Notes: a model not told the origin generated them from the letters alone. Positions 15,851 to 23,606 are shown, numbered from the stretch's first letter. The stretch is 45,343 nt of DNA from Verticiella sediminum (GCF_007558815.1 NZ_VLTJ01000031.1:1-45343), one strand, 5' to 3'. Made by a program: numbers and translations.

Positions 15851-16809
15851 CAATTGAACGTGAGTTGGGATTTCTGGATGACCTCGACCCAGCGCTGCTC
15901 CTCCATGGGCAGCCAGGTCGCGAGTTCGGCGGCCGGCCGGAAGCCGACCTCGGCGCGCTGGCGCTGGTAGGTCTCGGCGAGCTGCGGTGAGGACAGCGCC
16001 TGCTGCAGCGCCTGTTCGAGCGCGGCGATGCTGGCCGCCGGCGTACCCGCGGGCGCGAGCAGGAAGAGCGTCGGCAGTGCGGCGAAACCGGGGAGCACCT
16101 CGCCGATGGCGGGTACGTCGGGCAGCCCGCTGTAGCGCTGCGGGGCCAGGACGCCGAGAATCCGGGCGCGGCCGGCCTCGGCCTGCGGCACGACGGCCTG
16201 CAGCCCGGAAATGCTCACGTCCACGTGCCCGCCCAGCAGCGCCTGCACCGCCGGATTGCCGCCGTTGTAGGGCACGTGCACCAGGTCGATCCGGCTCAGC
16301 ATCTTCAGCAGCTCGCCGCTCAGGTGGTGCATGGAGCCGATGCCCACCGAAGCGTAGGTATAGCGGCCGGGATCCTTGCGCGCCATGTCCAGCAGCTCCT
16401 GCAGCGACTTGGCCGGGCTGTCGGCCGGTACCGCCAGGGCGAGGCCCGCTTCGCCGACCACGGCGACCGGAGCAAAGCTCTTCTGCAAGTCGTAGCTCAC
16501 TTTGTCGAATACGTGCGGCGCGAGCAGCAGCGAAGAGTCGGCAAAGAGCAGCGTGTTGCCGTCGGGTGCGGCGCGGGCGACCGTGCCTGCGGCGATGGTG
16601 CCGCCCGCGCCCGGCCGGTTCTCGACCAGGACCGGACGTCCCAGGGGCTTGGCCAGCGCCTCGCCCAGCGAGCGGGCCAGGGTGTCGACGCCCCCGCCAG
16701 GGGCAAAGCCGACGACGATGGTGAGCGGCGGCGTCTGGGCATGGGCGCCCGCAGCCAGGGTGAGCGTGCAGGCCAGGGCGGCGGCCAGCGTGGCGAAATG
16801 TCGAAGCAT
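15850..16809 (-). CDS. Bug-family binding protein paired with arylmalonate decarboxylase
   Basis: A 319-residue periplasmic protein. The signal peptide MLRHFATLAAALACTLTLAAGAHA is probably cleaved before Q25. The mature protein has LTIVVGFAPGGGVDTLARSL, VLVENRPGAGGTIAAGTVA, APDGNTLLFADSS and HVPYNGG, the standard Bug ligand-site blocks. The start is ATG at 16809; the open frame to 16869 adds an arginine-rich stretch without signal-like character. Its stop is fused to the decarboxylase start, so the two are translated together. This is the strongest hint in the window to a physiological ligand: a malonate or aryl-substituted malonate. It lies 110 nt from the stop of the GntR gene on the same strand. 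Confidence 0.93.
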   Translation of the reverse strand: MLRHFATLAAALACTLTLAAGAHAQTPPLTIVVGFAPGGGVDTLARSLGEALAKPLGRPVLVENRPGAGGTIAAGTVARAAPDGNTLLFADSSLLLAPHVFDKVSYDLQKSFAPVAVVGEAGLALAVPADSPAKSLQELLDMARKDPGRYTYASVGIGSMHHLSGELLKMLSRIDLVHVPYNGGNPAVQALLGGHVDVSISGLQAVVPQAEAGRARILGVLAPQRYSGLPDVPAIGEVLPGFAALPTLFLLAPAGTPAASIAALEQALQQALSSPQLAETYQRQRAEVGFRPAAELATWLPMEEQRWVEVIQKSQLTFN

Positions 16810-16919
16810 GGAAGACCTCGTGGTCGGTGGACAGGAAGGTGCCGCGCGCGGCGAGCGGCGACGCGCCACCCTGCCGGGCGCAGGGCCGGCAAAACGGAAA
16901 GGGGTCGGATCGGGACGGG

Positions 16920-17699
16920 CTAGACGGCGGGCGTGCGCAGCCTGAGCCCGGGCGGGGCGTGGGGCGGGCGCATCCAGGGCGAGGGCATCACGTAGCGATC
17001 GTGGCCCGTGCCGCAGCGCGGCGGCGCGGGCTGGAAGAGGCCCGCCGGAAAGCGCGCAGCAAAGCCCGAGAAGTCGGCGCGCCCCTGCACCACGTGGCGG
17101 GTGGCGGCCCGCTGCGCGGCAGCCTCGTCACCGTCGAGGATGGCCTGCACGATGGCGGCATGTTCGCGACAGGAGGCGGCCATGCGATCGGTCTCGCCGA
17201 AATGGCGCATGCGATACGGATGGGTGCGCTGGCGCAGCAGCCGAAGCTGGCTGGCCAGGTAATCGTTGCCGGCGCTGCGATAGATGACTTCGTGAAAGGC
17301 CGTGTTCGCGTCGTCGTAGCCGTCGGCCCGGCGCCGTGCGCGCTGCGGCTGGGCGGCGCGATGGGCGCGCTGCAGCGCGGCCCTGCCGTCGGCGTCAATG
17401 CGGCGGGCGGCCAGGCCAGCGCACAGGCCTTCGAGGTGGGCCAGCGTCTCGAACATGTCGGCCAGCGTGTCGGCGTCGAGTTCGGCGACGAAGATGCCCA
17501 CGCGGGGAACGATGCGCACGAAGCCCAGGGCGGAAAGTTGCAGCAACGCATCGCGCACGGGGGTGCGCGAGACCCCGTATTGCTCGGCGAGCGCCTTTTC
17601 ATCGAGGGTCATGCCGGGCCATAGGCGGGCATGGACGATGTCGTCTTTCAGGCGCTCGCGGATCAGGTCCGAAGCGGTGTCGCTGGAGGCGGTAGACAT
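16920..17699 (-). CDS. GntR-family regulator, FCD (FadR) subfamily
   Basis: A 259-residue protein. The N-terminal GntR winged helix (about residues 10-75) contains MTLDEKALAEQYGVSRTPVRDALLQLSALGFV, and the FCD effector domain (about 85-215) contains the metal-binding pattern FHEVIYRSAGND, later EHAAIVQAILDGD and ATRHVVQG. FCD domains bind organic acids, often with a metal. The last 35 residues (PAPPRCGTGHDRYVMPSP onwards) are a proline-rich tail not needed for the family fold. The start is ATG at 17699; the frame is open upstream to 17996 but is not protein-like. A perfect palindrome lies about 54-65 nt upstream (17753-17764) and suggests autoregulation. It is first in a same-strand run with the Bug and decarboxylase genes and is probably their regulator. 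Confidence 0.9.
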   Translation of the reverse strand: MSTASSDTASDLIRERLKDDIVHARLWPGMTLDEKALAEQYGVSRTPVRDALLQLSALGFVRIVPRVGIFVAELDADTLADMFETLAHLEGLCAGLAARRIDADGRAALQRAHRAAQPQRARRRADGYDDANTAFHEVIYRSAGNDYLASQLRLLRQRTHPYRMRHFGETDRMAASCREHAAIVQAILDGDEAAAQRAATRHVVQGRADFSGFAARFPAGLFQPAPPRCGTGHDRYVMPSPWMRPPHAPPGLRLRTPAV

Positions 17700-17746
17700 G
17701 AGGGGTTCGCAATCGGAAGCGGGCAGTTGCGGACCATTATGGGAAG

Positions 17747-17777
17747 CCGGAATTGATATATCAAGGCGCAATTCCGG
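17747..17777. promoter_or_regulatory. Nested palindromic operator upstream of the GntR gene
   Basis: A perfect 12-bp palindrome TTGATATATCAA (17753-17764) overlaps a larger inverted repeat CCGGAATTG (17747-17755) with CAATTCCGG (17769-17777). The small palindrome has the size and AT-rich centre typical of FadR-subfamily sites. It is 48-78 nt upstream of the GntR start, so autoregulation is likely; control of the downstream Bug-decarboxylase pair would follow by read-through. Confidence 0.55.
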
Positions 17778-17931
17778 GGTGTGGGAAGATGCCCGAAGAC
17801 GGTGCGGCCGCTGCTTCGTGAGCGTGCGCGCATGCCCGGTGCTGGTGCCTTCGGCACCGCGGCGACCCTGGGCGCAGGGCCCGCCACGGTGTCGGGAATG
17901 ACGGCACAATGCGCAGCGTCGGCCGACGCGG

Positions 17932-18912
17932 TCATTCCAACCGGATGTCGTTCGTCCTGATGACGTCCATCCACTTCTTGCGCTCGGTGTGCACATAGGC
18001 GTCCATGTCCGCGGGCGTACCCGGCATGGGTTCCAGGCCGAGCGCGGCCAGGCGCTGCTTGACGGGCGCGGAGGCCAGCGCCTGCTGCAGGGCGTCGCTC
18101 ACTTGCGCGACGAAGGCATCGGGCGTGCCGGCCGGCACGACCAGGCCCTGCCATGCATAGGCCTCGAACCCGTCCAGCCCTTGCTCCGCGAGGGTGGGCA
18201 CCTCGGGCGCGCTCGGGATGCGCTCCTTGCTGGCCACGCCGACGGTGCGCAGCTTGCCGTCCTGCAGGTACTGCAGGACGCTGGCGGTGTCGATCACGCC
18301 CACCTTGATCTGCCCGCCCAGCAGGTCGATCACGGCCGGCGCCGCGCCGCGATACGGCACGTGGACCAGCTCGAGCCCCGAGCGTTCGCGCAGCAGTTCG
18401 CCGGCGAGATGGTGGGGGCTGCCCAGGCCGGCCGAACCGTAGCTCACGTCGCCGTCGTTCGACTTGGCCCAGGCGACGAATTCCTTGAAGTCCTTGGCCG
18501 GCACGTCCGGCGACACCGTGACCAGCAGCGGAAAGCGCGCCAGCATGCCGACCGGCTTGAAGTCCTTTTCGACGTCGTAGGGCAGCTTGGCGAACAAGCC
18601 CGGGTTGGCCGCCAGTGTGGCGAAGTCGGCGGTGAAGACGATGTTGCCGTAGTCCTTGGAGCGCGCGGTGTATTCGGCGGCGATGTTGGTCGCCGCGCCG
18701 GGCTTGTTGCTGACCATGATGGGTCGGCCCAGCGTCTTGCTCATCTGTTCGGCAATCGTGCGGGCCAGCACGTCCGAACCGCCGCCGGCGGCGTAACCGA
18801 CCACCCATTCGATGGGGCGTTCGTTCGACTGGGCGAGGGCGGGGTTGCCCACGGTCAGGGCGGCCGCGCAAGCCAGCGCGCCGACGAGGCGGCGCCGTGT
18901 AATGGAAAACAT
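17932..18912 (-). CDS. Bug-family binding protein near the GntR regulator
   Basis: A 326-residue periplasmic protein. Its signal peptide (MFSITRRRLVGALACAAALTVGNPALA, cut before Q28) starts with a triple arginine but has no clear twin-arginine consensus. The mature part shows IEWVVGYAAGGGSDVLARTIAEQM, MVSNKPGAATNIAAEY, YGSAGLGSPHHLAGELL and HVPYRGAAPAVIDLL. The block normally reading APDGYTLL is here SKDYGNIVFTADFA, so ligand selectivity may differ from the other copies. ATG at 18912 has GGAGGAG close upstream. Upstream lie a 14-bp perfect palindrome and a hairpin, so it has its own control region separate from the GntR gene 232 nt downstream. No enzyme gene is coupled to it. Confidence 0.93.
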   Translation of the reverse strand: MFSITRRRLVGALACAAALTVGNPALAQSNERPIEWVVGYAAGGGSDVLARTIAEQMSKTLGRPIMVSNKPGAATNIAAEYTARSKDYGNIVFTADFATLAANPGLFAKLPYDVEKDFKPVGMLARFPLLVTVSPDVPAKDFKEFVAWAKSNDGDVSYGSAGLGSPHHLAGELLRERSGLELVHVPYRGAAPAVIDLLGGQIKVGVIDTASVLQYLQDGKLRTVGVASKERIPSAPEVPTLAEQGLDGFEAYAWQGLVVPAGTPDAFVAQVSDALQQALASAPVKQRLAALGLEPMPGTPADMDAYVHTERKKWMDVIRTNDIRLE

Positions 18913-18950
18913 GTCTCCTCCGTAGGATATTCGGATTGCGTTAGATATTT

Positions 18951-18964
18951 ACAAACGCGTTTGT
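18951..18964. promoter_or_regulatory. Perfect 14-bp palindrome upstream of Bug gene
   Basis: ACAAACGCGTTTGT is an exact palindrome 39-52 nt upstream of the Bug start codon, in a locally AT-rich stretch that probably includes the promoter. Sites of this form are known for TetR/AcrR-type and some LacI-type repressors. It does not match the sites near the GntR or TetR genes of this window, so its regulator is probably encoded elsewhere. Confidence 0.5.
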
Positions 18965-18979
18965 CGAATCATACGGAAA

Positions 18980-19004
18980 CCCGTGGCCGCCGCCACGGGG
19001 TTTT
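18980..19004. terminator. GC-rich hairpin followed by TTTT
   Basis: CCCGTGGC (18980-18987), loop CGCC, GCCACGGG (18992-18999), then GTTTTCC. GGAAA upstream complements TTTTCC, so a longer imperfect stem forms and the structure could end transcription on either strand. It lies upstream of the Bug promoter palindrome, between it and the remnant, and may insulate that promoter from minus-strand transcription arriving from outside. Confidence 0.45.
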
Positions 19005-19084
19005 CCCGGTGAGCCGGCGCGCCGACGACCGGGGGGCCGGGGCCGTCGCGCCCACGCCAGGCCGGCCGACTGCGCTAAGCTTGG

Positions 19085-19207
19085 CCACGGGCCAAAGCGC
19101 AGGCCTCGCCGTTTACGGCGAGGTCGAGCCAGGCAAGTCCATCCTGGCGCCGAAGGCGCCCCCGTCCTGTGGCGAGGAAGCTCCCGCCTTCAGGCGGGAG
19201 TGACTCA
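19085..19207 (+). mobile_element. IS200/IS605-like right-end remnant, copy 2 (longer)
   Basis: A 123-nt segment with three hairpins: CTCGCCG-TTTA-CGGCGAG (19106-19123 region), GGCGCC-GAA-GGCGCC, and the terminal CTCCCGCC-TTCA-GGCGGGAG, then TGACTCA. One reading frame runs through it (GQSAGLAVYGE, 18 residues, EAPAFRRE, TGA), as expected for the tail of tnpB overlapping its omega RNA. Two GGCGAGG copies (19117-19123, 19171-19177) flank exactly the 54 nt missing in copy 1. No tnpA, tnpB or left end is visible. It is 33 nt from the hydrolase start. Its identity as an IS605 end is inferred; the repeat relationship is observed. Confidence 0.65.
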
Positions 19208-19240
19208 CCGCTCAAGACAACGAAACACGAAGGAGAAACG

Positions 19241-20209
19241 ATGCAAGCCCACTCTGCACCCGCGTCGGGCCAGGCGCTGCTGGCCGAGCTGGAAGGGCGC
19301 CAGCCCCCGTATCCCGCCTGGTTCGCCTGGGCGCTGGACCAGGAACCCGAGCGCGAGCGCGTCGACGTCGGCGACGACACTACGGTGGAAATGCTCACCT
19401 GGGGCGAGCCGGGCAAGCCCGGGCTGCTGCTCCTGCACGGCAACGCGGCGCATGCCGACTGGTGGAGCTTCATCGCACCGTACTTCGCCGAGCACTACCG
19501 CGTGGCGGCGTTCTCCTGGTCGGGCATGGGCAATTCCGACTGGCGCAAACAGTATTCGCTGGCTGCCTATGCCGACGAAATCGATGCCGTGGCGCAGGCT
19601 GCCGGGCTGTTCGATGCGCCGCAGAAGCCGGTAGCGGTGGCGCACTCCTTCGGCACCTTCCCGGCCCTGGTCTACGGCGCGACCCGCGGCGAGCGGCTCG
19701 CGGGCCTGGTGTCCATGGACTCGGCCATCCTGAGCCCGGCCGACCGCGAGCGCCTGGGCCGGCAGAGCCGTCCTACCGAGGACGCCGAGCCGCATCGCGT
19801 GCACCCGACGCTGGAATCGCTGGTGCAGCGTTTTCGCTTCATGCCGCCGCAGCCCTGCGAGAACCTCTACGTCGTCGACCACATCGCCCGGCGCTCGGTC
19901 TACACCATCATGCCCTGGGAGAAGGACGGCCCGGGCTACACCTGGAGCTTCGACCCGTCGATCCGCCAGACGCTGGAGCGCGGCGACCCCACCGAGCCCC
20001 TGCGCGCGCTGCGCTGCCCCGTGGCCTTCATCGATGGCGAGCAGTCCGCGCTCATGGACAAGGACGCCCAGGCGGTGCGCGCGGCCCTGGTGCCCGATGC
20101 GCCGGTGATCCGCATCCCCAACGCGCACCATCACCTGATGGCGGACCAGCCGATGGCGGTGGTCGCGGCGCTGCGTGCGCTGCTGGCGGTCTGGCCGGGG
20201 GCACGCTGA
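19241..20209 (+). CDS. Alpha/beta hydrolase
   Basis: A 322-residue alpha/beta-hydrolase-fold protein. The oxyanion region is LLLLHGNAAHADWW (from residue 62), and the nucleophile is S136 in AHSFGT, where the usual GxSxG elbow has Ala first. The acid is probably D214-224-region or the Asp in CPVAFIDGEQ, and the catalytic His lies in NAHHHLM (H296-298). It should hydrolyse an ester, thioester or C-C bond in the cytoplasm; the sequence does not decide which. The start at 19241 has AAGGAG at good spacing; the frame is open upstream through the IS605-like remnant. No operon partner is on its strand. It converges with the acyl-CoA dehydrogenase gene. Confidence 0.9.
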   Translation: MQAHSAPASGQALLAELEGRQPPYPAWFAWALDQEPERERVDVGDDTTVEMLTWGEPGKPGLLLLHGNAAHADWWSFIAPYFAEHYRVAAFSWSGMGNSDWRKQYSLAAYADEIDAVAQAAGLFDAPQKPVAVAHSFGTFPALVYGATRGERLAGLVSMDSAILSPADRERLGRQSRPTEDAEPHRVHPTLESLVQRFRFMPPQPCENLYVVDHIARRSVYTIMPWEKDGPGYTWSFDPSIRQTLERGDPTEPLRALRCPVAFIDGEQSALMDKDAQAVRAALVPDAPVIRIPNAHHHLMADQPMAVVAALRALLAVWPGAR

Positions 20210-20422
20210 GTGCCGGCGGAGCCGTCGGTGCGTACCCTTGGCCAGGACGCGCCGGCCGCACCGCGGTCACGTCATCCTGGGTAGGGCCGCTCATGCATGC
20301 CCGAGGCGCAGCAGGGTCAACCTCCCAAGCCGTATGTCCCGACAATAGTGCCGTCATCGGCACCTGCGTCGCATTGCGCGGATCGCCGCAGTGCGCATGA
20401 TCGCCGTGCCGGCCGGCCGGCC

Positions 20423-21619
20423 TTAGCCGTGCCTGGCCGCCCCCAACTGATCCCGCTTGATCTTCTTTGCCAGCGACCACTTGTGCACCTCGGTGGGGCC
20501 GTCATAGATGCGAAAGGCGCGGACCTCGCGCAGCACCTGCTCGACGATGGTGTCGCGCGAGACGCCCAGCCCGCCCATCACCTGAACGCAGCGGTCGGCC
20601 ACGCGATACAGGGCTTCGGACACCGCCACCTTGGCCATCGAGCTTTCGGTCGTGGCGAGCGAGCCGCCGTCCAGCGCATCGGCGCACCAGTCGATCATCA
20701 GGGCGGCCTGCTGCAGGTCGATGAGGTTCTCGGCCAGCATGAAGCCCACGCCTTCGTGGTCGATCAGCAGCTTGCCGAAGGCCTTGCGGGTAGTCGCGTA
20801 TTCGGTGGCGATCTCGTGCGCGCGCGCCGTCGAGCCGAGCCAGCGCATGCAGTGCGACAGGCGCGCCGGCGAGAGGCGCACTTGGGCATAGCGCAGCCCG
20901 GCGTCGACTTCGCCCAGCACCTGCGTCTGCGGCACGCGCAGATTGTCGATCGCGACCAGCGAATGCCCGCCCGGCATGGAGCTGTCGATGGTGTCGAGCA
21001 CACGTTCGATGCGCACGGCCGGGTTGGGCAGGTCGACCAGGAACATGGTGGCCGCGATGCGGTCCTTGGGGCCGGTGCGGGCCATGATGATGCCGACTTG
21101 CGCGCCGTCCGCGCCGGTGATGAAGGCCTTGCGTCCGTTGATGACCCAATCGTCGCCATCAGGCTCGGCCGTGGTCATCAGCATCGACGGGTCGGAGCCG
21201 GCACCGCCCTCGGCGGCGGGCTCGGTCATGAAGAAGGCCGAGCGCGCCTGTCCGCTCACCAGCTTGTCGAGGAACGCGGCCTTCTGTGCCGTGGTGCCCA
21301 CCTTGCCGATCAGGAACATGTTGCCCTCGTCCGGCGCCATGGTATTGACTGCGACCGGGCCGAGCGGCGAGAGGCCCGAGGGCTTGAGGACGGCGGCGGT
21401 CTCGCGCTGCGTCAGATGATCGCCGTCGGGCAGGATGTGGGGCGTCATGAGGCCGGCTGCGCGGGCCTTGTCGCGCAGTTCGGCCACCAGCTCGGCGCTG
21501 GGGCCGTGGTCAGTGTTGCGCGGATCGCGCTCGTAGGGCACGACGACCTCGCGTACGAAGGCCTCGACGCGCCCGGCGATCGCTACGCTGCGCTCGGTGG
21601 GGCAGGGGGTGAACAGCAT
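20423..21619 (-). CDS. Acyl-CoA dehydrogenase (ACAD10/11-like)
   Basis: A 398-residue flavoprotein of the acyl-CoA dehydrogenase family. FFMTEPAAEGGAGSDPS is the FAD/substrate-binding signature, followed by DDWVINGRKAFITGADGAQ, the helical C-terminal domain with ATTRKAFGKLL, CVQVMGGLGVSRD and IYDGPTEVHKWSLAKKI. In medium-chain enzymes the catalytic Glu lies at the YEG of the last motif; here Asp373 is in that place, as in related ACAD11-type proteins. It would oxidise an acyl-CoA to the 2-enoyl-CoA, passing electrons to electron-transfer flavoprotein. A divergent GntR gene starts about 116 nt away and probably regulates it. No other beta-oxidation gene is in the same transcript. Confidence 0.92.
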   Translation of the reverse strand: MLFTPCPTERSVAIAGRVEAFVREVVVPYERDPRNTDHGPSAELVAELRDKARAAGLMTPHILPDGDHLTQRETAAVLKPSGLSPLGPVAVNTMAPDEGNMFLIGKVGTTAQKAAFLDKLVSGQARSAFFMTEPAAEGGAGSDPSMLMTTAEPDGDDWVINGRKAFITGADGAQVGIIMARTGPKDRIAATMFLVDLPNPAVRIERVLDTIDSSMPGGHSLVAIDNLRVPQTQVLGEVDAGLRYAQVRLSPARLSHCMRWLGSTARAHEIATEYATTRKAFGKLLIDHEGVGFMLAENLIDLQQAALMIDWCADALDGGSLATTESSMAKVAVSEALYRVADRCVQVMGGLGVSRDTIVEQVLREVRAFRIYDGPTEVHKWSLAKKIKRDQLGAARHG

Positions 21620-21660
21620 GGTGATCCTCCTCGGTGATGGGGCGCAGTGGCGGCCACTTA

Positions 21661-21679
21661 TAGGATAAAATTGTAGGAT
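21661..21679. promoter_or_regulatory. Direct repeat between acyl-CoA dehydrogenase and GntR genes
   Basis: TAGGAT occurs at 21661-21666 and 21674-21679, 13 bp apart, with AAAATTG between, in the short divergent intergenic region. It may be the GntR operator or part of the promoter for one of the two genes. I saw no palindrome. Confidence 0.3.
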
Positions 21680-21735
21680 GGTTTTAACGAGCCGTCAGCC
21701 ATTCCGGGCAGTTGGCGCCGGTCCTGTCTATTTCT

Positions 21736-22428
21736 ATGCCGCGTTCTCTGCCAAGCGCTATGGCCGCCTCCGATCCTGCCGATCCGGTGAACGCTGGCCG
21801 ATCCGCTGCTGATCAAGTCTTCCACGGCATTCTGGCGGCATTGGAAGCACGCTCGCTCGTGCCGGGCCAGCGTCTGGTCGAGGCGGATCTGGCCACACAG
21901 TTTGCCGTCGGCCGCAATTCGGTGCGAGAGGGCCTGCAGCGGCTGGTCGCCGAAGGCCTGGCCGAGCAGCCGCCGCATCGCAGCGCGACGATCCGGCGCC
22001 TGTCCGAACAGGAAACGCTGGACGTGCTGGACGTGGCCGAGCGCATGACGGGCCTGCTGGCCCGCTCGGCGGCACGCGGTGCGCGCGATCCCGCGCGCGC
22101 TCCGGCGCTGCCCGCAGCCCTGGCCGCGCTGGCGCGGGCACATGAGGCGAACGACGACGCGGCGTTCTCGGACGCTCGCCGCCAGTTCTACCGCGCCCTG
22201 CTGCGCATGAGCGCGAACCGCGAACTGGCGCGGCTGTTCCCGTCGATCCAGATGCCCATCGTGCACGCGCAATACCGCATTCCGGGCCTCGCGGCGCTCC
22301 GCCTGGCGGACTATGGCCGGATCGCCGACGCGGTGCTGCGCGGCGACGCCGAGGCGGCCGATGCCGCCGGCATGGCGCACGTGGGCCGCGTGCGGGCTGC
22401 GTTGCTGGCTCGTCCTGAGACACCGTGA
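21736..22428 (+). CDS. GntR-family regulator, FCD subfamily
   Basis: A protein of about 230 residues. The winged helix includes LVPGQRLVEADLATQFAVGRNSVREGLQRLVAEGLAEQ, and the FCD-like helical domain includes LDVAERMTGLLARSAARGA and the closing YGRIADAVLRGDAEAADAAGMAHVGRV. The FCD metal-binding His residues are fewer than in the other GntR protein of this window, so a metal may not be used. The start is uncertain: ATG 21736 is taken, with TTG 21712 and ATG 21760 as alternatives, none with a clear ribosome-binding site. It is divergent from the acyl-CoA dehydrogenase, which is the obvious target, and converges with the LysR gene. Confidence 0.87.
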   Translation: MPRSLPSAMAASDPADPVNAGRSAADQVFHGILAALEARSLVPGQRLVEADLATQFAVGRNSVREGLQRLVAEGLAEQPPHRSATIRRLSEQETLDVLDVAERMTGLLARSAARGARDPARAPALPAALAALARAHEANDDAAFSDARRQFYRALLRMSANRELARLFPSIQMPIVHAQYRIPGLAALRLADYGRIADAVLRGDAEAADAAGMAHVGRVRAALLARPETP

Positions 22429-22522
22429 ACGCACCCTTCGCCATGCATGCCGAACCGAGCGGGGTGCCGCAGGCGAGCCGCCCGTGCTGGGTCAACGATG
22501 GGACAATGCTGCCCCGGCGCGC

Positions 22523-23419
22523 TCAGCGGCGGGGAAAGGCTGCGGCCGCCACCTCCCGGAAACGCCTGGCTGCGGGACTCTCCATCTCGGCCTTGTACGC
22601 AAGGGCCAGGGCGATGGATCCGGGCGCCGGCAGATCCGACAGCCGGCGGATGGCGACCTTGTCGCTTGAGAATCGCTCCATGACGGACGGTACCAGGGCG
22701 ATGCCCAGGCCGCTCTCGACCAGCGCCAGAAGCGTATGGACTTGCGTTGCTTCCTGCGCGAGCTGCGGAAAGAAACCGGCCGATTGGCAGGCGGACATCG
22801 CCGCCGCCCGCAGGCCCGGACTGGTCTCTTCGGAATACATCAGGAAGGGCTCCTCCTGAAGGTCCTGCAGCCGTAGGCGAGGCCGGCCCGCGTGCGGGTG
22901 GCCGACCGGCAGGGCGGCAACGAAGTCTTCCCTTTCCAACTGGACCAGCGTGGCTCCTGAGGTGTAGACCACGGGCGTGCGCACGAGCCCGATGTCGAGC
23001 GCGTCTTCATCGAGCATGTGCATGATGCGCTCCGAGGTTGCCTGGCTCAACACCAGGCGGACCCTGGGATGGTCGGTACGAAAGCGTGGTACCAGTTTCG
23101 GCAGCAGCGCATAGGTGGTCGAGCCGACGAAACCGATGCGCAGGATACCTCCTTCGCCGGAGTTGGCCGCGCGGGCCGCTTCGACGAACTGTTCGCCGTG
23201 GAAGATCGCGCGCCGGGCTTCGAGCAAGGCGGCCTGGCCGCTGTGAGTGAGCGCCACGCCGCTGGCCTCGCGGCGGAACAGGGCTACCCCGAGATCGGCC
23301 TCGAGCTTCTGTATGGAAACGGAAAGCGCCGGCTGCGTCATGTGCAGCCGCTCGGCCGCACGCCGGAAATTCAGGACCTCGGACAACACGACGAACTGGC
23401 GGATGCGGCGCAGATCCAT
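22523..23419 (-). CDS. LysR-family regulator of the Bug/hydratase operon
   Basis: A 298-residue LysR protein. The N-terminal helix-turn-helix runs MDLRRIRQFVVLSEVLNFRRAAERLHMTQPALSVSIQKLEADLG, then a linker and the two-lobed effector domain (LRIGFVGSTTYALLPKLVPRF, ALPVGHPHAGR, LVESGLGIALVPS). The start is ATG at 23419; an upstream extension to 23479 has no support. It is divergent from the Bug gene at 23607 across 187 nt that contain TATTGC-N6-GCAATA, a typical LysR site, so it most probably controls the Bug, hydratase, transferase, hydratase operon. The effector is likely the acid or CoA ester handled there. It converges with the GntR gene. Confidence 0.93.
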   Translation of the reverse strand: MDLRRIRQFVVLSEVLNFRRAAERLHMTQPALSVSIQKLEADLGVALFRREASGVALTHSGQAALLEARRAIFHGEQFVEAARAANSGEGGILRIGFVGSTTYALLPKLVPRFRTDHPRVRLVLSQATSERIMHMLDEDALDIGLVRTPVVYTSGATLVQLEREDFVAALPVGHPHAGRPRLRLQDLQEEPFLMYSEETSPGLRAAAMSACQSAGFFPQLAQEATQVHTLLALVESGLGIALVPSVMERFSSDKVAIRRLSDLPAPGSIALALAYKAEMESPAARRFREVAAAAFPRR

Positions 23420-23483
23420 GGGCGCGGCGGGCGGAGAAGGCAATGGGCGCAAGTCTAACCCGAAGCCCCTGATAAACATCGTC

Positions 23484-23501
23484 TATTGCCAGCCCGCAAT
23501 A
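23484..23501. promoter_or_regulatory. LysR-type operator (T-N11-A dyad)
   Basis: TATTGCCAGCCCGCAATA is an inverted repeat of 6-bp arms with a 6-bp spacer and contains the T-N11-A spacing of LysR binding sites. It lies 65 nt upstream of the LysR start and 106 nt upstream of the Bug start, the usual place for a recognition site shared by autorepression and divergent activation. Confidence 0.5.
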
Positions 23502-23606
23502 AAGAATTGGACCGGTCCCCGGCGCGCTTTTAGTCTAGCGGCAATCCAGGCGGCCATCCGACGGCGAGGACGGGATCTGGATACAAATCCAATGAGGAGA
23601 CACGAA

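Larger units (their letters stand above)
18913..19240. other. Non-coding region between Bug gene and alpha/beta hydrolase
   Basis: This 328-nt interval holds the Bug leader with palindrome 18951-18964, a hairpin at 18980-18999, GC-rich spacer, the IS605-like remnant (19085-19207) and the hydrolase ribosome-binding site. A long plus-strand frame crosses it and ends in the remnant, but most of that frame is the antisense of the Bug gene and I do not consider it coding. Confidence 0.7.

Noticed and set aside
17989-19203. Plus-strand 404-codon frame ending in the IS605-like remnant, looking like a tnpB candidate
   Set aside because: Most of it is antisense to the Bug gene; no RuvC or zinc-finger motif is present. 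Only its last ~40 codons are element-derived.
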